DNA from: Dastarcus helophoroides
Lineage: Eukaryota; Arthropoda; Insecta; Coleoptera; Bothrideridae
NCBI GenBank assembly: GCA_028583605.1
Contig: CM053328.1
Location: forward strand, 36,483,722-36,547,721
Reading direction: 5' to 3'
DNA: 64,000 bases
This document shows, piece after piece, positions 34,716-45,275 of this stretch (the stretch's first letter is position 1; each line of letters opens with the position of its first letter). Position numbers and translations under genes: made by a program. The notes beneath the pieces were generated by a model. The model did not search any database and had not been told where the DNA came from. It saw only the letters and a list, made by a program, of their open reading frames with translations.

Positions 34716-36014
34716 TCAGTAGAAAATAATTTCCAAAATGGCAAGTAGAAAAACTATTGGTACAAATCTTGGATATTGGGCCCTGGATAAATTACAGTTT
34801 CTTGGCGTATACCCTTCATTATTGAGCTCTTCAGAACTAAAACTCTCATCAGAATTATACGAGTGAATCAAATCCTTGATTGCTGTTTTGGTTGCCTGAA
34901 CCCATAAACGGTTTCCTATACACTTTAGCGATGGTCATTGACGGTCCCAACCGTATTATTAACACTTTTTCCTTCATCTCGAACAGAGAAGGGCTTCTCT
35001 GATGCCCCATCAGATCTTGATGATATCTTTAACAGTGCTAGTTCTATTTTCCATTTTACTAGCTGCACTAGAGTTTTTATCAGACGCAGCTTCACTCGAA
35101 TTTTTACTAGAAGCACCTTCACTAGAATTTTTACCAGAAGCAGCTCCACTAGAATTTGCTGCTCTCGCCTCAGAACTCATCGAGTCTTCAACGTTGGTTT
35201 CTCTCATGAATTCACGCATTTCGTTTTTGGAGGCCCTTCCCATGAATGGGTGCAGTAAATCAGGCGTAAGAAATAGCCCAGCACCTACAACTTCTTTGGT
35301 ATCGTTCTGTTTTTGAGGAAAATCCGGAATCAGGTTTTGGTCCTGAAGGTGCTTGATGAGGGCGTCTGTTTTATTTTGCCTTAGCTTAAGTTGTGCTTGT
35401 TCAGTGTGCTTGGGACTTTGAATTCGTTTGGTGTCATTAGTTGTGGAGGTTTCGTTTTTACCTGCATTATTCTGATGTTTGTCTGGTTTGGATTTCGTCC
35501 TTACTTTTTCTCAGTGGTGGTAGCTTTTGGTCTAACTGTTAATAGTTTATCAAGGAAGCCAACAATACCGTCATCTTTGGTTTGTTTGCCACCAGTTTTT
35601 GCGTCCAATTGATTTTGTTTCCTACTTTCGAGTTTTTTCCTACCCAAGTGATGTTTCTTCTGTGCAGGTGGTAGAGTGTTTGCTTTCATTTGTCGCCGGG
35701 ACTCTCTCTCCCGCTTTTACGTCCTTACTCAAGGGCAGTTAATTCGTTTTTCATTCTTATCAAAAAGTCGCGAAGTGTTTTTGCCCCTATTGATACTTTG
35801 GCGTTATGTAGGGTGTCAATGGTATCCCCAATAGTACTCATATCACTATTCCCTAAGGTGTGAGCTTTCATTTCGGTTATCCTGTCGCTGAATCTCGACG
35901 ATAACTGTGGAGGTTCTTCCTCATATTCCCCCATTTGGTATCTGGGCGCCATCAAGGGAGATTTATCTGATAGAAGACTTATTGTGTCCCCTGTTTTCAA
36001 AATGCTGGTACTAC
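34716..36014 (-). pseudogene. Gene C, exon 5 (terminal), frame-broken
   Basis: The exon starts after the acceptor CTTCTCAG in phase 1 and ends at TGA (34718-34716). The readable protein runs STSILKTGDTISLL..., then a helical region ending FLIRMKNELTAL. A basic Lys/Gln-rich part with GIVGFLDKLLTVRPK follows, then an NLIPDFPQ segment, four NSSxxASxK-type repeats (35050-35160), and a tail ending FVPIVFLLAILEIIFY. To follow it the frame must change about five times: near 35735, 35670, 35507 (an A5 run), 35025 and 34935. Each change is one base, and no other nonsense codons appear. Phase matches exon 4. It is either a recent pseudogene part or carries consensus errors. The function is unknown. Confidence 0.6.
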
Positions 36015-36239
36015 CTGAGAAGGGACAAATATTTTTATATTGTTAATAATTCAATTTTTGATTAAATTATGCAAAGAATTTTGTAGTGTTTCAGCTCTAT
36101 CAGATCCCAGTTTTATAGCTTTGTTCTCGGAGATTTAGTTTCAAATTTGAATCTACTCATTTTTCATTAAATTTTGCACTTGATGAGAATTTCCAAACTA
36201 AATTTTCTTTAGAATGGTTTACTCAGAGTTTTTAGGATT

Positions 36240-36365
36240 TTTTTTGGGATCTCTTTTTTCGATAAGAACTCTTAAAAAAAATTACGCTGTTATCCCTAAG
36301 GTAATTTAATCATATAATCATAAAAAATGGATCCAACTTGATATATTTTTGTCGTTTCAACTTTA
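36240..36365 (-). pseudogene. Nuclear insertion of mitochondrial 16S rRNA (NUMT)
   Basis: The sequence CGATAAGAACTCTTAAAAAA followed by ACGCTGTTATCCCTAAGGTA, and then TAATTTAATCATATAATCAT and AATGGATC, matches the complement of the conserved 3' part of insect mitochondrial large-subunit rRNA (peptidyl transferase region). The rRNA sense is therefore on the - strand. Only about 120 bp is recognisable, inside intron 4 of gene C, so this is a short non-functional transfer. The identification is from memory of the conserved rRNA motif. Confidence 0.8.
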
Positions 36366-36639
36366 GTTAAAATTTTTGGGTTAAAAAAATTAGAAATTTG
36401 AAAATGTTTAGTTGTTTTCTTGAAGTTTTAAGCTTCAACTTAAGATTTTTAATTTTCTTTCGTAAATTTCGTCTTTAGTCGAGAATTGGGTTTTAAAAGT
36501 GTTCTCTACAAATTTTGAAATTTTGAGGTACTTTTGGAACTTCTGATTTAAAGTTCTAACCTTTGTTTTCGACTTTGGTAAAGCATTTTTGATTAAAAAG
36601 AACATTTTTGAGAATATCGAATTATGAACTGTTTTTCTG

Positions 36640-39600
36640 AGAATTTACAAAATTTCTTGCTTCATTTCGACATTAAAAGTTTTGCCCCCCCCCCAAATAA
36701 ATACAAATTCCAATAATTTTTTTATAAGTTCCAAGAAAAAGTGCTGAACATTTAAAAAACCTCGAAATTCTTAAAAAAAGCTCTTTTCTTAGAAATTCTC
36801 AAATTTCTGAAAGTTTTGAAATTTCTGGGTCCATTAATCTGGAAATTTAAATATTAAAGATTGTAATCCATTTCGCAAAAAAGAAATAGACATTCTAAAA
36901 ATGTCCTTTCTATGAGTTGCAAGAAAAAGTGTTGAAAATTCAAAAAAATTCGAAATTCTTTAAAGAGTGTTTCTTAGAAATTCACAAATTTCTGACATTT
37001 TTCAAATTTCTTGGTCCATTAATCTTCAAAATTCGACATTAAAGGTTGTGCTTCCCCTCCTTAAAAAATAGAAATTTCCTTTCTATAAGTTCCAAGAAAA
37101 AGTGTTGGAAATTCGAAGACTCGAAATTGCTAAAAAAGTTTGTTCTTAGAAATTCTCAAATTTCTGACATTTTTGAAATCTCTTGGTCCATTAATCTTGA
37201 AATTTCAACATTAAAGGTTGTGCCCCGCCCCCCAAAACGTAGAAATTGCAACAATTTTCTTTTTGTAAGTTTCAAGAAAAGTGTTGAAAATTCGAAAAAC
37301 CTCGAAATTCCTAAAAAAAGCTTTTGCTTAGAAATTCTCCAATTTCTGAAATTTTTTGGTCCATTAATCTGGAAATTTAGACATTAAAGGTTGTGATCCC
37401 CTCCTTAAAAAAGAAATAGAAATTCTAAAAATGTCCTTTCTATGAGATGCAAAAAGAAGTGTTGAAAATTCGAAAAATTTCGAAATTCCTAAAAAGAGTT
37501 TTTTCTTAGAAATTCCCAAATTTCTGACTTGTTTGAAATCTATTAATTAATCTTGAAATTTCGTCATTAAAGGTTGTGCTCTCCCTCCCCACAAAACAGA
37601 AATTGCAACAATTTCCACTCTATAAGTTCTAAGAAAAATTGTTGGAAATTAAAAGACTCAAAGTTCCCAGAAAAAGTTTTTTCTTAGAAATTCTCAAATT
37701 TCTGAAACTTTTGAAATATTTCTGTTCATTAATCTGAAAATGTCGACATTAAAGGTTGTGATTCCTTTTTCAAAAAAGAAACAAAAATTCTAAATATGTC
37801 CTTTCTATGAATTGCAAAAAAAGTGTTGAAACTTCGAAAAAATTCGACATTCCTAAAAAGAGTTTTTTCTTAGAAATACTCAAATTTCTGACATTTTTGA
37901 AATTTCTTGGTCCATTAATATTGAGATTTCGACATTAAAGGTTGGGCTTTCCCTCCCCACAAAATAGAAATTGTTAAAACTTCCTTTCTCTGAGTTCCAA
38001 GAAAAAGTGTTGAAAATTCGAAGACTCGAAATTCCTAAAAAAAGCTTTTCTTAGAAATTAATCTAGAAATTTAGACATTAAAGGTTGCGATCCCCTCCTT
38101 AAAAAAGAAATAGAAATTCTAAAAATGTCCTTTCTATGAGATGCAAAAAAAGTGTTAAAAATTCGAAAAAATTTGAAATTCCTAGAAAGAGTTTTTTTTA
38201 GAAATTCCCAAATTTCTGACTTGTTTGAAATCTATTGGTCCATTAATCTTGAAATTTCGACATTAGAGATTATGCTCTTCCTCCCCAAAAAACAGAAATT
38301 GCAACAATTTCCTTTCTATAAGTTCCAAGAAAAATTGTTGGAAATTAGAAGACTCGAAATCCCTAGAAAGTTTTTCTTAGAAATTCTCAAATTTCTGAAA
38401 TTTTTGATATATTTCTGTTCATTAATCTGAAAATTGCGACATTAAAGGTTGTAATCTCCTTTCCAAAAAAGAAATAGAAATTCTAAAAATGTCCCTTCTA
38501 TGAATTGCAAAAAAAGTGTTGAAAATTCGAAAAAATTCGAAATTCCTAAAAAAAGTTTTTTCTTAGAAATTAATCTGGAAATTTAGACATTAAAGGTTGC
38601 CATCCCCTCCTTAAAAGAAAATAGAAATTCTAAAAATGTCGTTTCTATAAGATGCAAAAAAAAGTGTTGAAAATTCAAAAAATTTCGAAATTCCTGAAAA
38701 CAGTTTTTTCTTAGAAATTCCCAAATTTCTGACTTGTTTGAAATCTATTGGTTCATTAATCTTGAAATTTCGACATTAAAGGTTGGGCTTTCCCTCCCCA
38801 CAAAGTGGAATTGCAAAAATTTCCTTTCTATAAGTTCCAAGAAAAAGTGTTGAAAATTCGAAGACTCGAAATTCCTAAAAAAAGTTTTTTCTTAGAAATT
38901 AATCTAGAAATTTAGACATTAAAGGTTGCGATCCCCTCCTTAAAAGAAAATAGAAATTCTAAAAATGTCGTTTTCTTTAAGATGCAAAAAAATGTGTTGA
39001 AAATTCAAAAAAATTCGAAATTCCTAAGAAGAGTTTTTTCTTAGAAATTCCCAAATTTATGACTTTTTTGAAATCTATTGGTCCCTTAATCTTGAAATTT
39101 CGGCATTGAAGGTTGTGCTTCCCTCCCCAAAAAGTAGAAATTGCAATAATTTCCTTTATGCAAGTTACAAGAAAAGTGTTGGAAATTCGAAAAACCTCGA
39201 AATTCCTAAAAAAAAGTTTTTTCTTAGAAATTCCCAAATTTCTGAAATTTTTCGGTCCATTAATCTGGAAATTTGGACATTAAAAGTTGTGATCCCCTCC
39301 CCAAAAAAGAAAAAGTCCTTTCTATGAATTGCAAGAAAGTGTTGAAAATTCGAAAAAGTTCGAAATTCTTTAAAAGAGCCTTTTCTTAGAAATTCTCAAA
39401 TTTTCGACATTTTTGAAATCTCTTGGTCCATTAATCTTGAAATTTTCGATATTAAACGTTGTGCTCCCCCCCCAAAAGTTGAAACTGCAACAATTTCCTT
39501 TCTGTAAGTTCCAAGAAAAGTGTTGGAAATTCGAAAAAAGTTTTTTCTTAGAAATTCTCAAATTTCTGAAATTTTTCGGTCCATTAATCTGGAAAATTTG

Positions 39601-41530
39601 GACATTAAAGGTTGTGATCCCTTCCCCCCCCCCCCAAAAAAAATAGAAATTCTAAAAATATCCTTTCTATGAGTTGCAAGAAAAAGTGTTGAAAACTCGA
39701 AAAAATTCGAAATTCTTTACAGGAGATTTTTGTTAGGAATTCTCAAATTTCTGACATTTTTGAAATCTCTTGGTCCATTAATCTTGAAATTTCGACATTA
39801 AAGGTACTCCTCCATCCCAAAAAACGGAAATTGCAAAAATTTGCTTTCTATAAGTTCCAAGAAAAAGTGTTGGAAATTCGAAGACTCAAAATTCCTAAGA
39901 AAAATGTTCTTCTTAGGAATTCTCAAATTTCTGAAATTTTTGAAATATTTCTGATTATTCATCTAAAAATTTTAACATTAAAGATTGTGAATCCTCTCTC
40001 CAAATAGGAAAAAAAAATTCTAAAAATGTCTTTACTATGAGTTGCAAGAAAAAGTGTTGAAAATTCGAAAATGTTCGAAATTCTTTAAAAGAGTTTTTTC
40101 TTAGAAATTCTCAAATTATTGACATTTTTGAAATCTCTTGGTCCATTAATATTGAAATTTTACATTAAAGGTTGTGCCCTACTCCATATAACAGTAAAAA
40201 TTGCAACAATTTCCTTTCTGTAAGTTCCAAGAAAAGTTTTTTCTTAGAAATTCTTAAATTCCTGAAATTTTTCAGTTCCATTAATCTGGAAATTTAGACA
40301 TTAAAGGTTGTGATCCCCTCCCTAAAAAAGAAATAGAAATTCCTAAAAATGTCCTTTCTATGAGTTGCAAGAAAAAGTGTTGTAAATTCGAAAAAATTCG
40401 AAATTCTTCAAAGCAGTTTTTTCTTAGAAATTCTCAAATTTCTGACATTTTTGAAATTTCCTTAATCCATTAATCCCCCTCCCCAAAAAACAAAAATTGC
40501 TAAAATTTCCTTTATATAAGTTCCAAGAAAAAGTGTTGGAAATTCGAAGACTGGAAATTCCTAAAAAAAGTTTTTCTTAGAAATTCTCAAATTTCTGAAA
40601 TTTTTGAAATATTTTCTGTTCATTAATCTGGAAATTTCGACATTAAAGGCTTGTGATCTCTCTCCCAAAAAAGAAATAGAAATTCTAAAAATATCTTTTC
40701 TATGAGTTGCAAGAAAAAGTGTTGAAAATTCGAAAAAATTCGAAATTCTTTAAAGGAGTTTTTTCTCAGAAATTCTTAAATTTCTGACATTTTTGAAATT
40801 CTCTTGGTCCATTGAATCTTGAAATTTTCGACATTAAAAGGTTGTGTCCCCTCCAGAAAAATAGAAATTGCAACAATTTCCTTTCTGTAAGTTCTAAGAA
40901 AAAGTGTTGGAAATTCTAAGACTCGAAATTCCTAAAAAAATTTTTTCTAAGAAATTCTCAAATTTCTTGGTCCATTAATCTGGAATTTAGACATTAAAGG
41001 TTGTAATCTCTACCCCAAAAAAGAAATAGAAATTATAAAAATGTTCTTTCTATGAGTCGCAAGAAAAATTGTTAAAAATTCAAAAAAGTTCGAAATTCTT
41101 TAAGAGTTTTTTCTTAGAAATTTTCAAATTTCTGACATTTTTTTAATTTCTTGGTCCATTAATCTTGAAATTTCGACATTAAAAGTTGTGCTCCCCCATC
41201 CCAAAAGAACAGAAATTGCAAAAATTTCCTTTCTATAAGTTCCAAGAAAAAGTGTTGGAAATTCGAAGACTCGAAATTCCTAAAAAATTTTTTTCTTAGA
41301 AATTGTCAAATTAATGAAATTTCTTGGTCCACTAATCTGGAAATTTAGACATTAAAGGCTGTGATCTCCTCCCCCCCCCCAAAAAATAGAAATTCTAAAA
41401 ATGTCCTTTCTATAAGTTGCAAAAAAGTGTTGAAAATTCTAAAAAATTTAAAATTCTAAAAAGAATTTCTTCTTAGAAATTCTCAAACTTTTGACATTTT
41501 TGGTTCCATAACCTAAAAATTTCGACGTCA
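36640..41530. repeat. Satellite of about 180-bp monomers in alternating types
   Basis: Roughly 26-28 monomers fill most of gene C intron 4. Monomers share TTAGAAATTCTCAAATTTCT, GGTCCATTAATCTTGAAATT and GACATTAAAGGTTGTG. Two types alternate along much of the array: one has GAAATAGAAATTCTAAAAAT and TATGAGTTGCAAG, the other has GAAATTGCAACAATTTCC and TATAAGTTCCAAG. The true repeat is thus a dimer of about 360 bp. Short C-runs of variable length (C7-C10) mark the same place in many units. Deleted monomers occur near 38060, 38560 and 38890. Confidence 0.85.
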
Positions 41531-42006
41531 AAGTCAAAATTTCACTTCAAAGTCAAAATTTCACGAAATAATAAATAAATAAAAATAGAAATTATAAATA
41601 TTTCAGAAATTCTCTTAAGAAAGAGCTAAATATTTGAAAAAAGCTCGAAATTTCTAAAAAAACTTGTTTTAATCTGGAAATTTGGTATTTGTTTTGGTAC
41701 TAACCTAAAATTTTTTTCAAATAAACAAAAAAAGGGCTTTAGGTCAAGAATTCCAGAGGACCTGTTGTTTTGAAAGTTAAGTTTTAGTGAAAATGTTGAA
41801 ATTTTGGTTTCTTTTTGACTTTACATACAAACTTTGGCCTTCATTCTCAAAATTTTGAAAGTACAGCCAAAATATCGAAATTATTGAATTTTCGAACTTC
41901 GAAAACAAATCAAAATGTTCAGATTTACGTGAACATTTTGCTAGAAAAAGATTAAAAATTTCGATAAAATTCGTTTTTGAAACGAAATTTTTCTAGTGAT
42001 AAATTC
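41531..42006. repeat. Degenerate AT-rich tract
   Basis: Diverged low-complexity sequence of the AAATTTCGA type between the satellite and the large palindrome. No gene. Confidence 0.4.
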
Positions 42007-43104
42007 CTAAGGAGGAAAAAACGAAATTTCATTTCGCAACTTCGAAAAAATAACAGGAGATTTAAAAAAATATTCGGAATTCTTAACATTTCAAATGTTG
42101 AAATTTAATTAAAAAAGCTGGAAGTATCCTTTAGAAACAGTTCTAAAGCTTAAATATAATATATAGTCCTAAAAAATTTGAAACTAGTTTTTACAGTTTC
42201 ATTTCAAAATTTTGAACCTACTAATATCGACTTTTGCTCCCAAAGTTTCATCACTTTCTTAGTTGAATCTCCAAATTTTAAACTTCATTTTAAAATCGAA
42301 CTTTTATTAAAATTTTTAATCATTTTCTGAAATCTTTGATTCCTCTGAAAATACTATAACTTTTAATTCTTTTTCTTAAAATCTTTACCATTTTTATTAA
42401 TTTAATCTCAAAGTTTTATTTTTTTGGTGGAACGGACTGGTCCTTGGTTATATTTAAAAATTGAAAATACAAATCTTGTCTCCTGAAATCAAGAAAGTTT
42501 AAAAAACACGACAGAGGTTGCTCTAACGCGTTTCGATAGCCAAGCTATCATCTTCAGAGAGATACTGAAACTATTGACAGCTTGGCTATCGAAACGTGTT
42601 AGAGCAACTTGTGTTGTCTTTTTTAATCTTTTTTGGTTTCAAGGGGACAAGATTTGTATTTCAATTTTTGAAGATAAGCAAGGACCAGTCCAGTTCCACC
42701 AAAAAATAAAATTTCGAGAATAAACTAAATAAAAATGGTAAAAATTTCAAGAAAAAGGATTAAAAGTTTCAGCATTTTTCAGAGGAATCAAGGGTTTCAG
42801 AAAATGATTAAAAATTTTAATTCGAATTTTAAAATGAAGTTCTTTGGAAGATTTAACTAAAAAAATGATGAAACTTTGGGAGCAAAAGTCAATATTATAG
42901 GTCCAAAATTTTGAAATGAAACTGAAAAAGTTAGTTTTAAATCTTTTAAAAAAATATATTTAAACTTTTGGACTGTTTTAATGGATACTTCCATTTTTTT
43001 AAATTAAATTTCAACATTTAAAATATTAAGAATTCGAAATATTCCTTTTAAATCTCTAAATTTTTTTGAAGTTGCGAAATAAAATTTCTGTTTTTCCTCC
43101 TTAG
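42007..43104. repeat. Large palindrome of about 1.1 kb
   Basis: Arms of roughly 400 bp (42007-42420 and 42709-43104) are inverted copies. Matching words include CTAAGGAGGAAAAA against TTTTTCCTCCTTAG at the outer ends. Further in are GACTTTTGCTCCCAAAGTTT, TTTAATCATTTTCTGAAA and GATTCCTCTGAAAA. The arms differ at perhaps 15% of positions, so this is not an assembly artefact of a single read. A complete F1 foldback MITE occupies the exact centre. The outer right end lies 49 bases inside intron 4, next to the donor of gene C exon 4. Confidence 0.85.
42421..42708. mobile_element. Foldback MITE, family F1, complete copy
   Basis: The best-preserved member, 288 bp. It starts TTTTTTGGTGGAACGGACTG and ends with the inverted GGACCAGTCCAGTTCCACCA. 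The arms meet at a central stem containing GTTTCGATAGCCAAGCTATC and its partner GACAGCTTGGCTATCGAAAC. No open frame. It forms the centre of the 1.1-kb palindrome. Confidence 0.9.
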
Positions 43105-43153
43105 TATTTATCAGCAGAAAAAAAAATGTGCAAAAGACCATAGAATACATTAC

Positions 43154-44356
43154 CAAGTAGTGGTTCTCCAAAACGTGACGATAGTTTCGTAACAGTTGGA
43201 ACTTTCGGTGTTTGCCTCAAATTATTATTTGAAATTCTAGCTCTGGGCAAAATAATCCTCTGCAATGGAACTCTTGGGGCATCTGGATTCGATATGCCAA
43301 ACGCGTCAAATAAATGACCCAGTTTGACAAATCTGTCTTCAGACGGGTCAGGGCTGCTGAGTTTATTCTCTGTAATGTCGTAGAATCTTGGAGTGATCAG
43401 CACTGGATTTAAGGGTTTCTTTTTATCTGCACGTTGCACCACAGCAGCTCTTGAATATGGTACTACTATTTTAGGTACTGCGTATTTTGTTGTATGGATA
43501 ACATTTCTGGCGTCGTATGCTACATCCCCCAGATGCTTTAATGTGTCCTGTCCTGATTGAACACTTTCTCTAATAATCCCACCTAAGCGTTCAAACGTTT
43601 CTAATATGGGAGATTTTTTCGTAATTGGATCCTTTTTTCTCTCGTCTCTCGTCCGTTTCGCGCCTTCGTTCTCGACGAAACTCTGTTCAATATGGGTCTA
43701 TTAATAGAACCCAATATACCTTCTTGCTGTTGATTCTCTGGTAGCTTAACGATTTCATACTGCGATGGTATAACCAAATTCTGCGGTGGAATCCTCATAG
43801 CTGACAACATCATATTTTTGGCGGAACCAACCAAATTCTTCACGTGGTACATCGGTGCCCTCTCATCCTCGAAACTCTTCTTCGTAACAGTGCCGATATT
43901 CTCCAAAGTTTTGGGTACGTCCAACTTCACCCTTCTATCTGCCACTAGGCGCAGCTAGAGGTACCGAACGCTTTTTCATCTTCTCCTGCATGTTCTTGTT
44001 CTTTCGTTCGAAATCCTTGACGATCGTATCGCCGATATAACTGATCATTAACAGATCAGAGTCATGGATCGCATCTCGCTTCAAGGTATCCACCAATTGT
44101 CGTTGCTTCTTCAACACTTTTTGGAAGTGTTCTCTAGCTTTTTCCACCGCTTCAGTTGAGAGGGTGGATCTTTTGGATTTGCGACTGAAGTCTAATGGTT
44201 CGCCCAATGATCTGCGATATGGTATTTCGAATAAGTAAGGTGCCCCGAGAAGTTCGTCTGGGTTTCTGTTGGGTTGATTTTCCATTGGAGGGGTTGATTT
44301 TGATTGACTGGTCTCAGAAGTGTGGTGCGATAATTTTTGATCTCTGTCGTGAACAC
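43154..44356 (-). pseudogene. Gene C, exon 4, frame-broken
   Basis: The acceptor is AATTATAG and the donor is CTTG before GTAATG; both boundaries are phase 1 and fit exons 3 and 5. The readable chain starts VHDRDQKLSHHTSETSQSK. It continues through KAREHFQKVLKKQRQLVDTL (a helical, possibly coiled-coil region) and MISYIGDTIVKDFERKNKN. Later come VKLDVPKTLENIGTVTKK, LVIPSQYEIVKLPENQQQ, ILETFERLGGIIRESVQSG and RVPLQRIILPRARISNNN. One base too many near 43940 and one too few near 43690 put the middle third out of frame; the frames before and after are the same. No named domain. It is part of a long secreted protein of unknown function. Confidence 0.65.
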
Positions 44357-44440
44357 CTATAATTAAGATTTTGTTATGTTTGACTATACAGTCTCTATAG
44401 ATTAAAACGCAAGGAGCTAGGAGAAAAATACATCTACATT

Positions 44441-44511
44441 ATCCCCCCACTACTACAAGGACGAGGATTTTCCTCGTCCTTGTGTTTCTTTGAGGTGGCG
44501 TAGTGGGGGGA
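44441..44511. mobile_element. 71-bp hairpin mini-element with target duplication
   Basis: The ends ATCCCCCCACTAC and GTAGTGGGGGGAT are inverted, and an inner hairpin, CAAGGACGAGG and CCTCGTCCTTG, surrounds a TTTT turn. TACATT flanks both sides (44435-44440 and 44512-44517), which looks like a 6-bp target duplication. It is very GC-rich for this window. The family was not recognised. Confidence 0.55.
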
Positions 44512-44578
44512 TACATTTTATTTCTTAGTAAAGAAGAGGTAACTAAGTCTAGAGATTTGGAAGAAGTTATATTCCTAC

Positions 44579-44954
44579 TGTAACGCAATGTAAAGAGATG
44601 GAATAGAATTTAGAATAGAATTTAGTGCGTAAGAAAAGTTTCTAGAAAGATCTGATTAGGGGAAAGCTGCCGCAATAAGGAAACAAACGGCAGATAAGCG
44701 TTCTAGAAATTTCGGCCAACGATAAGCCTTATCTGCGTGATTTTTCTAAAGCCCGGGAGCCAAAACTATATAAGGCGGTCAGCTTTTCCTAGAGGAAGTT
44801 AGTTAGAGTCGGTGTAGTTAGGTAGTGAGTTAGCAGTTAGAAGTCAATAAGTGAATTAATTGTTAAGTTGTAGTAATTTGAGTTGAGTTTAAAAATAAAG
44901 TGGGTATTATTCAATTCACGTGTTAATCAATTTGAACCGATAAAGCCCATAACA
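44579..44954 (+). mobile_element. Probable solo LTR
   Basis: The segment starts TGTAACG and ends ATAACA. It has an LTR-like order: a GC-richer U3; TATATAAG at 44767-44774; a GTTAG-rich putative R region; AATAAA at 44894-44899; and a short U5. The flanks CTAC and ATAC agree at three of four bases. No internal retroelement genes lie next to it, so it would be a solo LTR, in antisense orientation inside gene C intron 3. A host promoter on the + strand is the alternative. Confidence 0.5.
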
Positions 44955-45003
44955 ATACCCTCCATATCTAATTTTGGTCTCCTATTTTTCATTATTCCTA
45001 TTC

Positions 45004-45172
45004 TATGTAAAATAAACTAACCTCTTAATTTGTAAACTGTCATGAAGTGACGTTTTCAATAAATTTAAATATCACGTAGTCGCATTTCAAAAATTGTTTA
45101 GAAAATTGTCAACAAACCATAAAAATTTAAATATTTCCAAACTGGGCCGAAGAAATCTTAAATAAATTTGAA
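45004..45172. mobile_element. Palindromic MITE, family F2, one arm
   Basis: This is the right arm of the family seen complete at 60582-60923. It runs from TCTATGTAAAATAAACTAAC through AACTGTCATGAAGTGACG to AAACTGGGCCGAAGAAAT. The left arm is absent. Confidence 0.8.
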
Positions 45173-45275
45173 AAAAACAAAAAAAAATACCCTCTGCCTT
45201 AAAACGAAAAATAGAGCTTTAAATTAAATCTGAGGATTTTCAAAAATTTACCCCATGAACTCTTCAATAGTTTAC

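Noticed and set aside
35652..35720. 69-base intron in gene C exon 5 (GTAAGG to CACAG) as an explanation of the frame change
   Set aside because: The splice would enter a frame that meets a stop soon after, and it would not explain the other four shifts. Single-base indels fit better.
43680..43740. Mini-intron of 37 bases in gene C exon 4 (GTATAT to AACAG)
   Set aside because: It is too short for an insect spliceosomal intron and leaves the wrong phase.
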